Positions 42,718 to 51,630 of a stretch of DNA of 64,000 nt are shown here, one piece after another. The position numbers and the translations under genes are program-made. The DNA lies in the NCBI GenBank assembly GCA_963835535.1, contig CAWIFL010000004.1:124001-188000 (forward strand). Reading direction: 5' to 3'. Origin of the DNA: Fen-1245 sp963835535 (GTDB taxonomy: Bacteria > Gemmatimonadota > Gemmatimonadetes > Gemmatimonadales > JACORV01). Every line of letters begins with the position of its first letter. The stretch's first letter is position 1. The notes under the pieces were generated by a model. That model was not told the origin of the DNA. It was given only the letters and a program-made list of their open reading frames with translations, and did not search any database.

Positions 42718-43788
42718 ATGGCAACGAAAACAGTCCTCGTCATCGTGGCCGCCGGCCTCAGCCTCGCCGCCGCATCCCACCGCCCGGCGCAGCAGCCCCA
42801 GCAGCCGACGTGGCGCGCAGTGCAGCCGGAGTCGGGCGAAGTGCACTTCGCCAACATCCGGCAGCTCACCTTCGGCGGGCAGAACGCGGAGGCGTACTTC
42901 TCGAGTGACGGTTCGAAGATCGTCTTCCAGAGCACCCGGGGCGATCACCCGTGCGACCAGGAGTACGTGATGAACGTGGACGGCTCCGACGTGCATCGCG
43001 TCTCCGACGGCCGCGGCCGCACCACCTGCGGGTACTTCTTCGACCACGACCGCAGGGTGCTGTTCTCGACGACGAGCCTTCACAGTGCCAACTGCCCGCC
43101 CACGCCCGACTACTCGCACGGCTACGTGTGGCGGCTCGACGACTTCGACATCTTCACCGCCAACGTGGATGGATCGGACCTGCGGCAGCTGACGCACACC
43201 CCCGGTTACAACGCCGAGGCCGTCGTCTCGCCCGACGGGCGGCAGATCGTGTACACGTCGACGCGTGACGGGGACCTCGAGATCTACACGATGCGGATCG
43301 ACGGGACGCACGTGCGCAGGCTCACCCACGAACTGGGCTACGACGGTGGCCCCTGGTGGTCGCACGACGGCAAGAAGATCGTGTACCGCGCCTTCCATCC
43401 GCAGACGGCGCAGGAGAAGACCGAGTACCGGCAGCTGCTCGCCCGTCACCTGGTGCGGCCGCTCGACATGGAGCTGTGGGTGATGAACGCCGACGGCTCG
43501 AACCGCCATCAGATCACGCACCTGGGCGGGGCGAACTTCGCGCCGTACTTCACGCCCGACGACCGCCGCATCATCTTCGCGTCGAACCACACGAACCCGC
43601 GCGGGCGCAACTTCGACCTGTACCTCGTCAATCCGGACGGGACGGGCCTGGAGCAGGTCACGACCTACTCCGACTTCGACAGCTTCCCGATGTTCTCGCC
43701 GGACGGGACGAAGCTGGTGTGGGCGTCGAACCGGCACGGCACGGCGCCCCACGAGACGAACATTTTCATCGCCGACTGGGTAAACTGA
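42718..43788 (+). CDS. Secreted TolB-like WD40/PD40 propeller protein
   Basis: After a signal peptide (VLVIVAAGLSLAAASH) come five or six PD40-type beta-propeller repeats; recurring elements are YFSSDGSKIVFQSTRG, VSPDGRQIVYTSTRDGD and FSPDGTKLVWASNRHG, each near a Tyr/Asp-rich strand. It resembles the C-terminal propeller of TolB without the N-terminal domain. Such proteins occur in large numbers in Gemmatimonadota-like genomes and bind protein partners or peptides; no specific function can be assigned. The ATG at 42718 is the one that gives the signal peptide. Confidence 0.87.
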   Translation: MATKTVLVIVAAGLSLAAASHRPAQQPQQPTWRAVQPESGEVHFANIRQLTFGGQNAEAYFSSDGSKIVFQSTRGDHPCDQEYVMNVDGSDVHRVSDGRGRTTCGYFFDHDRRVLFSTTSLHSANCPPTPDYSHGYVWRLDDFDIFTANVDGSDLRQLTHTPGYNAEAVVSPDGRQIVYTSTRDGDLEIYTMRIDGTHVRRLTHELGYDGGPWWSHDGKKIVYRAFHPQTAQEKTEYRQLLARHLVRPLDMELWVMNADGSNRHQITHLGGANFAPYFTPDDRRIIFASNHTNPRGRNFDLYLVNPDGTGLEQVTTYSDFDSFPMFSPDGTKLVWASNRHGTAPHETNIFIADWVN

Positions 43789-43792
43789 CGCC

Positions 43793-44512
43793 ATGAGCTC
43801 GGTGCAACCGGTGCAGGCCAAGAAGTCGCTCAAGCACGCGACCTGGGAGTGGGTCAAGTCGCTGGCCATCGCGCTCGTCATCTGGTTCGTCCTGCGGACC
43901 CTGCTGGTCGAGGCCTTCCGGATTCCCTCGAGCAGCATGGAGCGGACGCTGCTGGTGGGGGACTTCCTGTTCGTGAACAAGGCGCTCTACGGCGCCGAAC
44001 TGCCGCTGATCCACACGCGCCTCCCGGCGATCCGCTCCCCGCGGCTCGGCGACATCGTCGTGTTCGATTCACAGACCGAGGCCGGGGTGAACGTGGTGAA
44101 GCGGGTGGTGGGCGTGCCGGGCGACACGCTCCAGATGAGGAACGCCGTGCTGTGGCGGAACGGCGTGGCGCAGCGCGAGCCGTACGCGGAGCACGTGGAC
44201 TCGCTCACCGACATCTCCGCTCCGGAGATGCGGGATTGGCAGGTGAACTTCCTCCTGCCCGGCGTCAACCGCGCGACTTATCACCCCTCGCGGGACAACT
44301 GGGGGCCGCTGGTGGTGCCTCCGCGGCAGTATTTCGTGATGGGGGACAACCGCGACAACTCGTACGATTCGCGCTACTGGGGGTTCGTGCCGCGGAACGT
44401 GATCCGCGGCCGCCCGCTGTTCGTCTACTACTCGTTCGACAACGAGTCGTGGCGGGCGCTGCCGTTCCTCACCGCCATCCGCTGGAGCAGGATCGGCTAC
44501 CAGCCCCGCTAG
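43793..44512 (+). CDS. lepB: Signal peptidase I
   Basis: LepB removes signal peptides from Sec-exported proteins. After one N-terminal membrane segment (SLAIALVIWFVLRTLLV) it has the catalytic serine in IPSSSME (Ser48), the catalytic lysine in NVVKRVVG (Lys103), and the conserved MGDNRDNSYDSRYWG. At 239 residues it is of normal size. It begins five bases after the stop of the TolB-like gene. The ATG is at 43793. Confidence 0.95.
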   Translation: MSSVQPVQAKKSLKHATWEWVKSLAIALVIWFVLRTLLVEAFRIPSSSMERTLLVGDFLFVNKALYGAELPLIHTRLPAIRSPRLGDIVVFDSQTEAGVNVVKRVVGVPGDTLQMRNAVLWRNGVAQREPYAEHVDSLTDISAPEMRDWQVNFLLPGVNRATYHPSRDNWGPLVVPPRQYFVMGDNRDNSYDSRYWGFVPRNVIRGRPLFVYYSFDNESWRALPFLTAIRWSRIGYQPR

Positions 44513-44530
44513 CGGCGGGAGTCTTCGACC

Positions 44531-45673
44531 TCAGCCGCGCGCCGGCGCCGCCCGGTGCAGCCGCGGCAGGAACAGCGCCGCCACCAGTCCCAGCATCGCC
44601 AGAGCCGCGCCGGCCCAGAACGGCGAGGTGACGCCGCGTGCACCGATCAGGAAGCCGGCCACGGTCGGACCCACGATGCGCCCGAGCGTCGAGGCGGTCT
44701 GGGTCAGGCCCAGTGCCGCACCCTGCTGACTGGCGGTCGCGCTGCGGCTCACGACCGCATAGATGCTGGGCGTCGCGAGCGCCGAGCCAGCCGACAGCAC
44801 GCCCAGCGCGACGAGCAGCGCCGCGCCGGAGGTCTGCGGCGCCACCGCGAGGCCGGCGGCGAGCAGCAACGCGCCGGCCACCGCGAGCCGCCACTCCCCC
44901 ACCCTCGGCGCGAGTCGCCCCACCACGCCGCCCTGGACGATCGCGGACACCACGCCCATGAAGGCGAACAGCATGCCCATCCGCCGCGTCGAGTCGTGCA
45001 GCACGTCCCGGCCGAACAGCGGCAGGGTCACGTGCAGGACCGCGAACGCGGCGGTCACGAGGAGGCTGGCGGCGAGCGGCGCCGCGAGCGACCTCAGGCG
45101 CACCCGCTCCGTCGAGCGCGCGGCGCGGTGCTGCGGCGTCTCCGGGAGCCAGGCCAGCGCGGCCACGGCGTTCGCGGCGCACAGCCCCGCGGCGACCAGT
45201 CCCGCGCTGGCGTAGCTGTGCGCGGAGAGGATCCCGCCGATGGCGGGTCCCAGGATGAACCCCATGGCGAACGCCGCCCCGAGCATCCCCATCGCCTGGG
45301 CGCGGCGCTCCGGCGCGGTGACGTCGGCGATGTACGCCTGCCCGACGCCGACGGTCGCGCCCATCGCGCCGGCCACGATCCGCGAGACCAGCAGGGCCCA
45401 GTACGTATGGGCGAAGGCGAACAGCAGGTACGACGCCGTCGAGCCCACCAGCCCCACGATCAGCACGGGGCGCCGGCCGAGCCGGTCCGAGATGCCGCCC
45501 CAGACGGGCACGGCGACGAGCTGCAGGAGTGAGAAGCTCGTGACGAGCAGGCCGATGGCCGCCGGCCCGACGCCGAAGGTGGCGGCGTAGGTGGGCAGCA
45601 GCGGAAGGACGATCCCGAAGCCCAGCAGATCGATGAAGACGACGGTGAAGACGACGCCGAGCTGCTTGTTCAC
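44531..45673 (-). CDS. MFS transporter (TetA-like efflux type)
   Basis: A 12-helix major facilitator protein of 380 residues. Its motif A is GGISDRLGRRPVL after helix 2, with a second copy-like GRLAPRVGEW in the other half; FIDLLGFGIVLPLLP in helix 1 is common in the TetA/DHA1 drug-proton antiporters. Substrate cannot be assigned. It is upstream of infA on the same strand only in terms of genome order; infA is transcribed first, 31 bases before it. Confidence 0.9.
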   Translation of the reverse strand: MNKQLGVVFTVVFIDLLGFGIVLPLLPTYAATFGVGPAAIGLLVTSFSLLQLVAVPVWGGISDRLGRRPVLIVGLVGSTASYLLFAFAHTYWALLVSRIVAGAMGATVGVGQAYIADVTAPERRAQAMGMLGAAFAMGFILGPAIGGILSAHSYASAGLVAAGLCAANAVAALAWLPETPQHRAARSTERVRLRSLAAPLAASLLVTAAFAVLHVTLPLFGRDVLHDSTRRMGMLFAFMGVVSAIVQGGVVGRLAPRVGEWRLAVAGALLLAAGLAVAPQTSGAALLVALGVLSAGSALATPSIYAVVSRSATASQQGAALGLTQTASTLGRIVGPTVAGFLIGARGVTSPFWAGAALAMLGLVAALFLPRLHRAAPARG

Positions 45674-45704
45674 GCGCCGCGGACGCTCGGGCGCGCCCGA
45701 CGGG

Positions 45705-45920
45705 TCACTTGTAGCGGTAGGTGATGCGGCCGCGGGTCAGGTCGTAGGGCGACAGCTCGACGGCCACCCGGTCGCCGCGAAGGATCCTGATGTAGTTCTT
45801 GCGCATCTTCCCCGAGACGTAGGCCAGGATCTGATGGCCGTTCTCGAGTTCGACGCGGAACGTGGTGTTGGGGAGCACCTCGGTGATGGTGCCCATCATC
45901 TGAATGGCGTCGCCTGCCAC
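45705..45920 (-). CDS. infA: Translation initiation factor IF-1
   Basis: IF-1 binds the ribosomal A site during initiation. The 71-residue product matches the family over its length: EVLPNTTFRVELENGHQILA, YVSGKMRKNYIRIL, GDRVAVELSPYDLTRGRITY and the YK end. I use the GTG at 45918-45920, which gives an N-terminus similar to other IF-1 proteins and avoids the unlike residues upstream. A promoter with a 17-base spacer lies at 45984-46012. Confidence 0.95.
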   Translation of the reverse strand: MAGDAIQMMGTITEVLPNTTFRVELENGHQILAYVSGKMRKNYIRILRGDRVAVELSPYDLTRGRITYRYK

Positions 45921-45983
45921 GACCTTGGACCGCTCCCAGCTCAATCGGGACCACAACGGGCGCCGCGCGCCCCGGAACCCCCA

Positions 45984-46012
45984 AACGTAGCCGGCCCCCG
46001 GGGGCGGCGCAA
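45984..46012 (-). promoter_or_regulatory. Possible sigma-70 promoter of infA
   Basis: On the minus strand TTGCGC (46007-46012) and TACGTT (45984-45989) are 17 bases apart. Both are imperfect. The spacing and the position 64 bases before the GTG of infA favour it. Confidence 0.4.
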
Positions 46013-46049
46013 ACGGCTCTCCGGCAGGGCCTTGCGAAATCGGCCCCTA

Positions 46050-46065
46050 TGTGAATTCATTCACA
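46050..46065. promoter_or_regulatory. CRP/FNR-type palindrome TGTGA-N6-TCACA
   Basis: TGTGAAT and ATTCACA form a perfect inverted repeat with a 2-base centre, which is exactly the half-site pattern of the CRP/FNR family. It lies between divergent infA (GTG at 45920) and the plastocyanin gene (ATG at 46161), on the far side of the proposed infA promoter. A copper or redox link is plausible for the plastocyanin. Confidence 0.5.
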
Positions 46066-46095
46066 ACCCAATTCCATCACGGCACGTTTGCCCGT

Positions 46096-46114
46096 CGCGG
46101 GGTACGACCCCGCG
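46096..46114. other. Perfect 7-bp hairpin upstream of the plastocyanin gene
   Basis: CGCGGGG (46096-46102) pairs with CCCCGCG (46108-46114) around a 5-base loop. It lies 31 bases downstream of the CRP-like palindrome and 46 bases upstream of the plastocyanin ATG. It lacks a T-run and may be a leader hairpin. Confidence 0.35.
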
Positions 46115-46160
46115 CATTCCATAAGTAGTTTCGTCCTTCAAAGTGAGGAGATTGGTCGCA

Positions 46161-46571
46161 ATGAACCGCTGGACACTCGCCGCGCTGCCCGTCCTGGCGC
46201 TGGCCATCGTCGCCGCCGCGCGGCCCGCCGCGCCGCCCACCACGCATCGGATCCGGATGATGCAGGCCGGGAGCCAGTACAAGTTCGATCCGGCGAACGT
46301 GACGATCAAAGTCGGCGACGTCGTCGAGTTCGTGAACGTCTCGGGCGGGCCCCACAACGTCCAGTTCGACAAGGACCACATCCCGGCCGGCGCCAAGGAA
46401 GTGCTGAACCGCGCCATGGGCCAGCGGATGGGGGACCTGCAGGGCCCGTTCCTGACGCAGCCCAACCAGGTCTACAGGATCAGCTTCGCGGGCGCGCCGA
46501 AGGGCACGTACGCGTTCTTCTGCCTGCCGCACCAGGCCCTCGGGATGAAGGGCACGATCACGGTCGAGTAG
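46161..46571 (+). CDS. Plastocyanin/azurin-like blue copper protein
   Basis: A small exported type 1 copper protein, 136 residues. After a signal peptide (LAALPVLALAIVAAARPA) the cupredoxin domain has the ligand set: His in GGPHNVQF, then Cys, His and Met in FFCLPHQALGM. It is an electron carrier in the periplasm; the electron donor and acceptor are not in this window. The ATG at 46161 follows GAGGAG by ten bases. A CRP/FNR-like site lies upstream. Confidence 0.93.
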   Translation: MNRWTLAALPVLALAIVAAARPAAPPTTHRIRMMQAGSQYKFDPANVTIKVGDVVEFVNVSGGPHNVQFDKDHIPAGAKEVLNRAMGQRMGDLQGPFLTQPNQVYRISFAGAPKGTYAFFCLPHQALGMKGTITVE

Positions 46572-46640
46572 CCCGGCCGAACGGTCAGCTTGCGGCGCCT
46601 TCCGTCGCGGGGTAACCTCTCGCGGCGGGAGGCGCTTCTT

Positions 46641-46889
46641 ATGGCCACGGATACGGCGGGCGAGAGCTTCGATCTGGTGGCGGACGTTCCGATCGACGAG
46701 GTCCGATCCACCCCCAACGGCTTCGTGATGCAGGGGCGCGGGACGGATCGCGCGGGCTACACGCTCGAGATGCATCTGGACCTGCCGGTGGACCAGCGCA
46801 CGCGCAAGGTCTTGAGCGAGATCCTGTCGCAGGCCGAGGTCAAGGTCATGCGGTGGCGCTCCCCGGTCCGCCGACCGCCCACGCCGTAG
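46641..46889 (+). CDS. Small conserved-looking protein of unknown function
   Basis: An 82-residue soluble protein, acidic in the middle and basic at the C-terminus (WRSPVRRPPTP). The ATG at 46641 follows a good ribosome site (GGGAGG, eight bases away). I see no recognisable motif; one alpha/beta domain is likely from the strand pattern (GFVMQGRG, YTLEMHLDLP). It lies 69 bases after the plastocyanin gene and may be cotranscribed with it. Confidence 0.65.
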   Translation: MATDTAGESFDLVADVPIDEVRSTPNGFVMQGRGTDRAGYTLEMHLDLPVDQRTRKVLSEILSQAEVKVMRWRSPVRRPPTP

Positions 46890-46965
46890 CTCTCGCGTGA
46901 CTCGTATCACGGCGGCGGTCGGCTGCCGGGTGTACCCTCACCAGATTCGGAGAGGCACGAGGTAC

Positions 46966-46995
46966 TTGCAGGCGCCCCCGGCGGCCTGCATTATA
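46966..46995 (+). promoter_or_regulatory. Possible promoter of the surface-protein operon
   Basis: TTGCAG (46966-46971) and ATTATA (46990-46995) are separated by 18 bases. The spacer is spanned by an inverted repeat GCAGGC/GCCTGC, so a regulator might bind there. It lies 55 bases before the ATG of the first gene of the 47-61 kb operon. Confidence 0.4.
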
Positions 46996-47050
46996 CGCCT
47001 CCGTTTTCGTGCCCTGTCCGCCGCATTCTCAAGTAGGTGAGGTTCGCCCG

Positions 47051-48406
47051 ATGACATCCCTGCTGCGACCCAGCAGCGTTGTGTACCTCGCTTTGATTCT
47101 GTTCGCGGGCGCATGCGCCGCGGGCGGCGCCATCCGGGTGAGCGACGTCACGCCCCAGCAGATCCCCGCCCTCGAGGTCGAGAAAGCCCAGCGGCCCCAG
47201 GACGCGAACACCCTGGCACGGCTCGGCGTCGCGTACTTCAAGGCGGAGCGGTACACGGATGCACGGCCGGTGCTCGACAGCGCGGTCGCGCGCGACCCGA
47301 GGAACGGCGTCGCGGCGATCTACCTCGGCATGACGTCGGAGCAGCTGGGCGACTTCGCGACCGCGAAGCAGGCCTACCAGTCCTACATCGGCCTCGCCCC
47401 CAACAGCGAGCTCAAGGCCACGGCCCAGCAGCGTCTGGCCCTGGTGGACCGCCGGCAGATGGAGTACCAGGCGCGGCAGGCCCTGGCGAACGAGGCCGCG
47501 CTCTCGACGATGCCGCCGGAGTCCAATACGGTCGCGGTGATGCCGTTCAGCTACGGCGGCACGAACGCCGAGATCCAGCCGCTGACCCGCGGCCTCGCGC
47601 AGCTGCTCGTGACGGACCTGGCGAAGTCGCGGCAGCTGAGGGTGCTGGAGCGGGAGCGGATGCAGGCGATCCTCAACGAGATGAAGCTGTCGGATTCGGG
47701 GCGCGCCGACCCGACCACGGCGCTCCGGAGCGGGCGGATGCTGCGCGCGGCCCGCGTGGTGCAGGGCACACTGACCGATCTCCCGGGCGACCGGCTGCGG
47801 GTCAACGCCGTCGTAGTGAACGTCGCGACGGCGGGTGCCGGGTCGCCGGCCACGGGCGCCGATCAGCTGAACCGCCTGTTCGACCTCGAGAAGCAGATCG
47901 CCTTCTCGATCTTCACCGCGATGGGCGTCCAGCTGGCACCGGCAGAGCAGGAAGCCATCAACCAGCGCCCGACCCAGAACATCCAGGCCTTCCTCGCCTA
48001 CAGCCGCGGGCTGACGGCGCAGGACCAGGGTGACTATGCGGCGGCGCAGGCCGATTTCAACGACGCCGTGAACCTCGACCCGAGCTTCCGCGCGGCGAGT
48101 CAGGGCGCCGCGACCGCGGGCGAACTGGGGACCGCGAGCCAGCAGACGGTGGGCCAGACGGAGCAGACGGTGTCGAAGGTCGAGCAGCTCCCGCCGCCTC
48201 CGCCGCCTCCGTCCGTGTCCGACGCGCTCGCCAACGGCGCTGGCGGGACGAACCCGACCAGCGCCTCGCAGACGTCGGGTGAAAACGGCGGCACATCGGG
48301 GAACACGCAGCAGACCACGAACCGGAACAACACCTCCGAAATCTCGGGCGGGAACGGAACCACCGCCACCACCGCGATTCTCACGGTCATCATCAAGAGG
48401 CCGTGA
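47051..48406 (+). CDS. TPR lipoprotein with CsgG-like domain, first gene of surface operon
   Basis: The 451-residue protein has a lipobox (LFAGACA), so it is a lipoprotein. TPR-like repeats cover residues 40-140 (ANTLARLGVAYFKAERYTDA). A CsgG/FlgO-like domain spans about 160-290 (NTVAVMPFSYGG, LVTDLAKSRQLRVLERERMQ, VVQGTLTDLPGD). More TPR-like sequence and a disordered Pro/Ser/Asn/Thr-rich tail follow. CsgG forms the curli export channel; many CsgG-domain proteins are not channels, so the role is open. Its stop overlaps the next gene. Confidence 0.8.
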   Translation: MTSLLRPSSVVYLALILFAGACAAGGAIRVSDVTPQQIPALEVEKAQRPQDANTLARLGVAYFKAERYTDARPVLDSAVARDPRNGVAAIYLGMTSEQLGDFATAKQAYQSYIGLAPNSELKATAQQRLALVDRRQMEYQARQALANEAALSTMPPESNTVAVMPFSYGGTNAEIQPLTRGLAQLLVTDLAKSRQLRVLERERMQAILNEMKLSDSGRADPTTALRSGRMLRAARVVQGTLTDLPGDRLRVNAVVVNVATAGAGSPATGADQLNRLFDLEKQIAFSIFTAMGVQLAPAEQEAINQRPTQNIQAFLAYSRGLTAQDQGDYAAAQADFNDAVNLDPSFRAASQGAATAGELGTASQQTVGQTEQTVSKVEQLPPPPPPPSVSDALANGAGGTNPTSASQTSGENGGTSGNTQQTTNRNNTSEISGGNGTTATTAILTVIIKRP

Positions 48407-49545
48407 TGCGCGCGCTGCGGATTCTCCCGGTTCTTGCGGGCGCCGTCTTGCTCCCGGCGTCCGTCGCGGCTCAGAGCGCCCCGATCGGCTCGACCACCGG
48501 CTTCGGTGGCGTGGAAGTCCGCGGCTTGAGCTTCCAGTCGGGACTCGGGATGAAGAGCGTCACGGAGATCGCGGTGCCGTTCGCCGCGTTGTGGCAGGCC
48601 AACTCGCGGCTCGCACTGGATCTCGGCGGCCGCTACGCGACGGCCTCGATGAAGGACGCGACCGGGGCGAGCACGTCCATCTCCGGGCTGACGGACATCC
48701 AGGTGCGGGGCGTCTACCAGATCGTGCCCGACCTGGCCGTGTTCACCCTGGCGGTGAACCTCCCCACGGGGAAATCGCAGCTCACGCCCGCACAGCTGCC
48801 CGTCGCGAGCGTTCTCGCCTCGGACCTGATCCCGTTCCCCGTGGCCAACTTCGCCTCCGGTTTCAACGTCACCACCGGCGTGGCGCTGGCGGTGCCGGTG
48901 AGCGGGTGGGCGATCGGGCTCGCCGGCAGCTACCGGGCGAACAGCAGCTTCACGCCGATCTCCGACACCGGGGCCGCGGGCTCGAGCTACAAGGCCGGCG
49001 GCGAGGTCCGACTGCGGCTCGGCGCCGACCGCATCGTCGGCCAGAGCCGGATCTCCCTCGGCTTCACCTACTCGAGCTACGGCGAGGACGAGTTCGGCAG
49101 CTCGCCGCTGTTCCAATCCGGCAAGCGCTACATCACGCAGGCCTCCTGGAGCTTCCCGATCGGCAACCTGGGCCTCGCCGTCTACGGCTGGGACATGTAT
49201 CGGGGCGCCGGCGCGGTGATCGTCAACGGGACCAACACCGAGAAGCGCAACGTGCTGGCCCTGGGCGCCGTTGCTTCCATCCAGACGGGCCGCAGCGTGC
49301 TGCGGCCGCAGATCGAGTTCCGCGACTACGCCACCGGGCTGTGCCTGGGGGCGGTCACGAACACGCTGTGCGCCGGGGGCAAGCTCGTTTCGCTCGGCGC
49401 GCGCTACCAGGTGCCGCTCAGTGACCGGTATACGCTCCTCCCGCTGCTCCGGCTGGACGCGGGCAACGTCGTCAATCCGAATACGGGCTCGGCCGTGAGC
49501 TACACCGGCTGGGACATCGGCGTGACGCTGCGGGCGAGCATGTGA
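48406..49545 (+). CDS. Outer membrane beta-barrel protein
   Basis: After a signal peptide (RILPVLAGAVLLPASVAAQ), about 355 residues of amphipathic strands follow, with regular aromatic residues (FTYSSYGED, YITQASWSFPIG, YGWDMYRG) and an end typical of barrels (WDIGVTLRASM). Function unknown; it could anchor or translocate the exported proteins encoded downstream. The ATG at 48406 overlaps the upstream stop (TGATG); a GTG one codon earlier is open. The stop overlaps the next gene (GTGA). Confidence 0.78.
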   Translation: MRALRILPVLAGAVLLPASVAAQSAPIGSTTGFGGVEVRGLSFQSGLGMKSVTEIAVPFAALWQANSRLALDLGGRYATASMKDATGASTSISGLTDIQVRGVYQIVPDLAVFTLAVNLPTGKSQLTPAQLPVASVLASDLIPFPVANFASGFNVTTGVALAVPVSGWAIGLAGSYRANSSFTPISDTGAAGSSYKAGGEVRLRLGADRIVGQSRISLGFTYSSYGEDEFGSSPLFQSGKRYITQASWSFPIGNLGLAVYGWDMYRGAGAVIVNGTNTEKRNVLALGAVASIQTGRSVLRPQIEFRDYATGLCLGAVTNTLCAGGKLVSLGARYQVPLSDRYTLLPLLRLDAGNVVNPNTGSAVSYTGWDIGVTLRASM

Positions 49546-51587
49546 AGCGCACACTCCTGTACGCCGCGGCGGCTGCGCTGGTCTCCGGCGCGGTGCTGGG
49601 ATGTTTCGACGCCATCGCGCCGAGGAGCCCGCACGCCGGCGGCGTCAGCCTCCGCCTCGCGCCCGTCTTCGAAGAGGCCGGGGTGGAGGGCGCTCTTCCG
49701 AGCGACGTCGACCTGATCCGCATCGTGCTGCACCATCCGCCGCAGGCGGACACGACGCTGAACTTCCCGATCGCGCCGGGGCAGGATTCCATCACGATCT
49801 CGATTCAGATTCTGCTCAACGGCACGACCGATACGGTGGGCGTCAACTTCCAGGCGATCCGCTCGAGCGATGGGGCGGTCCTGTACCAGGGAACACAGAA
49901 CTTCCAGGTGTCGGCTGGCGTGCAGGGCACCGCGACCTCGCCGCTGGTGGCGAGCTACGTCGGGCCGGGGCAGAACATCCTGTCGATCGCCATCGCACCG
50001 AAGAGCGCGACCATCAAGCCCGGTGACACGCTCGCCTTCGCGTCCCTGGCGCTGGATTCGACCGGCGCGACCATCGTCGGGATGCCGGTCCTGTTCGATT
50101 CGCGCAACACGGGCATCGTGACCGTCAACTCCGTGGGCGTGGCGAAGGGGGTGGCGCTGGGCTCGACCTATGTAGTGCTGACGTCGGGCGCCCGCGCCGC
50201 GGTGAAGGACAGCGCGCTGGTCACCGTGTCGACCACGGCGCCGCCTGCGATCGCGCTCTCGGCCGCCGCGGCGACCTTCCTGGATACGGCCGGCACCTCC
50301 GATCCCGCCGCCCAGGTGATCAACGTGACCAACGCGGGAGGCGGCGTGCTCTCCGGTCTCTCGGTCGGAACGATCGCGTACGGCGCCGGGGCCACGGGCT
50401 GGCTGGTCGCGACCCTCGCCGCGGCCACGGCGCCCACCACGCTCACGCTCGCGGCAGCCAAGGGAAGCCTGGCGGCGGGGACGTACACCGCGACCGTGCC
50501 GATCCAGTCGGCGGGCGCGACCAACAGTCCCCAGAGCGTCGCGGTGACGTTCACCATCGCGCCGGCCCCGACGATCGGGCTTTCGACCAGTTCAGTGACC
50601 TTCAACGACACCCTGCTGACCAGTGACCCGGCGAACCAGACGGTCAACGTGACCAGCGCCGGCGGCACGCTCAGCGGCCTGTCGGTGGGCACGATCAGCT
50701 ACGGCGTGGGCGGGACGGGCTGGCTGACGACAGCCTCGCTCAACGTGACCAGCACGCCGGCGACGCTGACGCTGGGCGTGGCCAAGGGGAGCCTGGCGGC
50801 CGGGACGTACACTGCCACGGTGCCGGTGCAGTCGGCGCTGGCCGGGAACAGCCCGCAGAACCTCGCGGTGACGTTCACCATCGCGCCGCCGCCGCTGGTG
50901 ACGCTGACGGGGACGCCCGGGTATCGCGTGATGCAGCCCGGCGACACGGTGACGTTCGCGGTGACGGGGAAGGACGGCTCCGGTAACCCGGCGACGCCGT
51001 TCGGCCTCTCGTACACCTCGCGCACGCCGGGCGTGGCGACGGTCAACGCCGCGACGGGGCTCATCACGGCCGTTTCGGGCGGGACCGCGGTGATCGTGGC
51101 CCAGGCCCCGACGGCATCCGGCACGACCGCGGACTCCACGCTCGTCGCGATCGCGGCCGGCGGCTCGGCGGTGGTTGCGGCCATCGGCGACGGGCGCGCG
51201 TTCGATGTTGCGGCTGTGGGCAACACGCTCAAGGTGCGGGTGCTGGTCGATCTGCGCGGTGTGCCGGGCGATACGCTGGGGAGCTACAACGCGCAGCTCA
51301 ACTGGAACGCGGCGACGCTTACCTACGTGAGCTCGGCCGTGGTGGCGGGTGGATTCGCGGCGCCCACGCTCAACGAGACGCAGACGGCGAGCGGCCAGCT
51401 GCGGTTCGGGTCGGCCGACCCGAACGGCTCGGGCGGCGCGTTCGCGCTGATCGAGGTGACGTTCACCGCCGCGGCGGCAGGCAGCTCGCCGTTGACACTG
51501 GCGCTGACCGATCTCTCGACCGCCAAGACGTTCATCCAGCTATTGCCCGCGGCCGTGGTCGTGTCGGGCACTGCGACGGTTCACTGA
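49542..51587 (+). CDS. Surface lipoprotein with Ig-like repeats and C-terminal cohesin-like module
   Basis: The lipobox (SGAVLGC, Cys21) marks a lipoprotein of 681 residues. After a variable N-terminal region come a Big_2-like module (LSIAIAPKSATIKPGDTLAF), two nearly identical repeats of about 107 residues (50247-50570 and 50574-50889), another Big_2-like module (VTLTGTPGYRVMQPGDTV), and a C-terminal cohesin-like domain (LKVRVLVDLRGVPGDTLGSY, LNWNAATLTYVSS). No dockerin-like pair is present. It could be the membrane-bound anchor that offers its cohesin-like module to partners. The GTG at 49542 overlaps the upstream stop. Confidence 0.8.
   Translation: MKRTLLYAAAAALVSGAVLGCFDAIAPRSPHAGGVSLRLAPVFEEAGVEGALPSDVDLIRIVLHHPPQADTTLNFPIAPGQDSITISIQILLNGTTDTVGVNFQAIRSSDGAVLYQGTQNFQVSAGVQGTATSPLVASYVGPGQNILSIAIAPKSATIKPGDTLAFASLALDSTGATIVGMPVLFDSRNTGIVTVNSVGVAKGVALGSTYVVLTSGARAAVKDSALVTVSTTAPPAIALSAAAATFLDTAGTSDPAAQVINVTNAGGGVLSGLSVGTIAYGAGATGWLVATLAAATAPTTLTLAAAKGSLAAGTYTATVPIQSAGATNSPQSVAVTFTIAPAPTIGLSTSSVTFNDTLLTSDPANQTVNVTSAGGTLSGLSVGTISYGVGGTGWLTTASLNVTSTPATLTLGVAKGSLAAGTYTATVPVQSALAGNSPQNLAVTFTIAPPPLVTLTGTPGYRVMQPGDTVTFAVTGKDGSGNPATPFGLSYTSRTPGVATVNAATGLITAVSGGTAVIVAQAPTASGTTADSTLVAIAAGGSAVVAAIGDGRAFDVAAVGNTLKVRVLVDLRGVPGDTLGSYNAQLNWNAATLTYVSSAVVAGGFAAPTLNETQTASGQLRFGSADPNGSGGAFALIEVTFTAAAAGSSPLTLALTDLSTAKTFIQLLPAAVVVSGTATVH
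50247..50889 (+). repeat. Two tandem repeats of about 107 codons in the surface lipoprotein gene
   Basis: Repeat 1 (50247-50570) and repeat 2 (50574-50889) encode similar beta-sandwich modules sharing SGLSVGTI, GTGW-type and KGSLAAGTYTATVP segments. High DNA similarity in the second half of each repeat indicates recent duplication or gene conversion. Confidence 0.8.
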
Positions 51588-51630
51588 GTCGGGTTCTGCG
51601 GCTCCGGCCGCATCAGGGAGGAAGGGTCCC

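Noticed and set aside
40120..43980. A 1286-codon open frame on the minus strand
   Set aside because: It runs opposite rpiA, the transglycosylase and the TolB-like gene, and has the same shadow composition.
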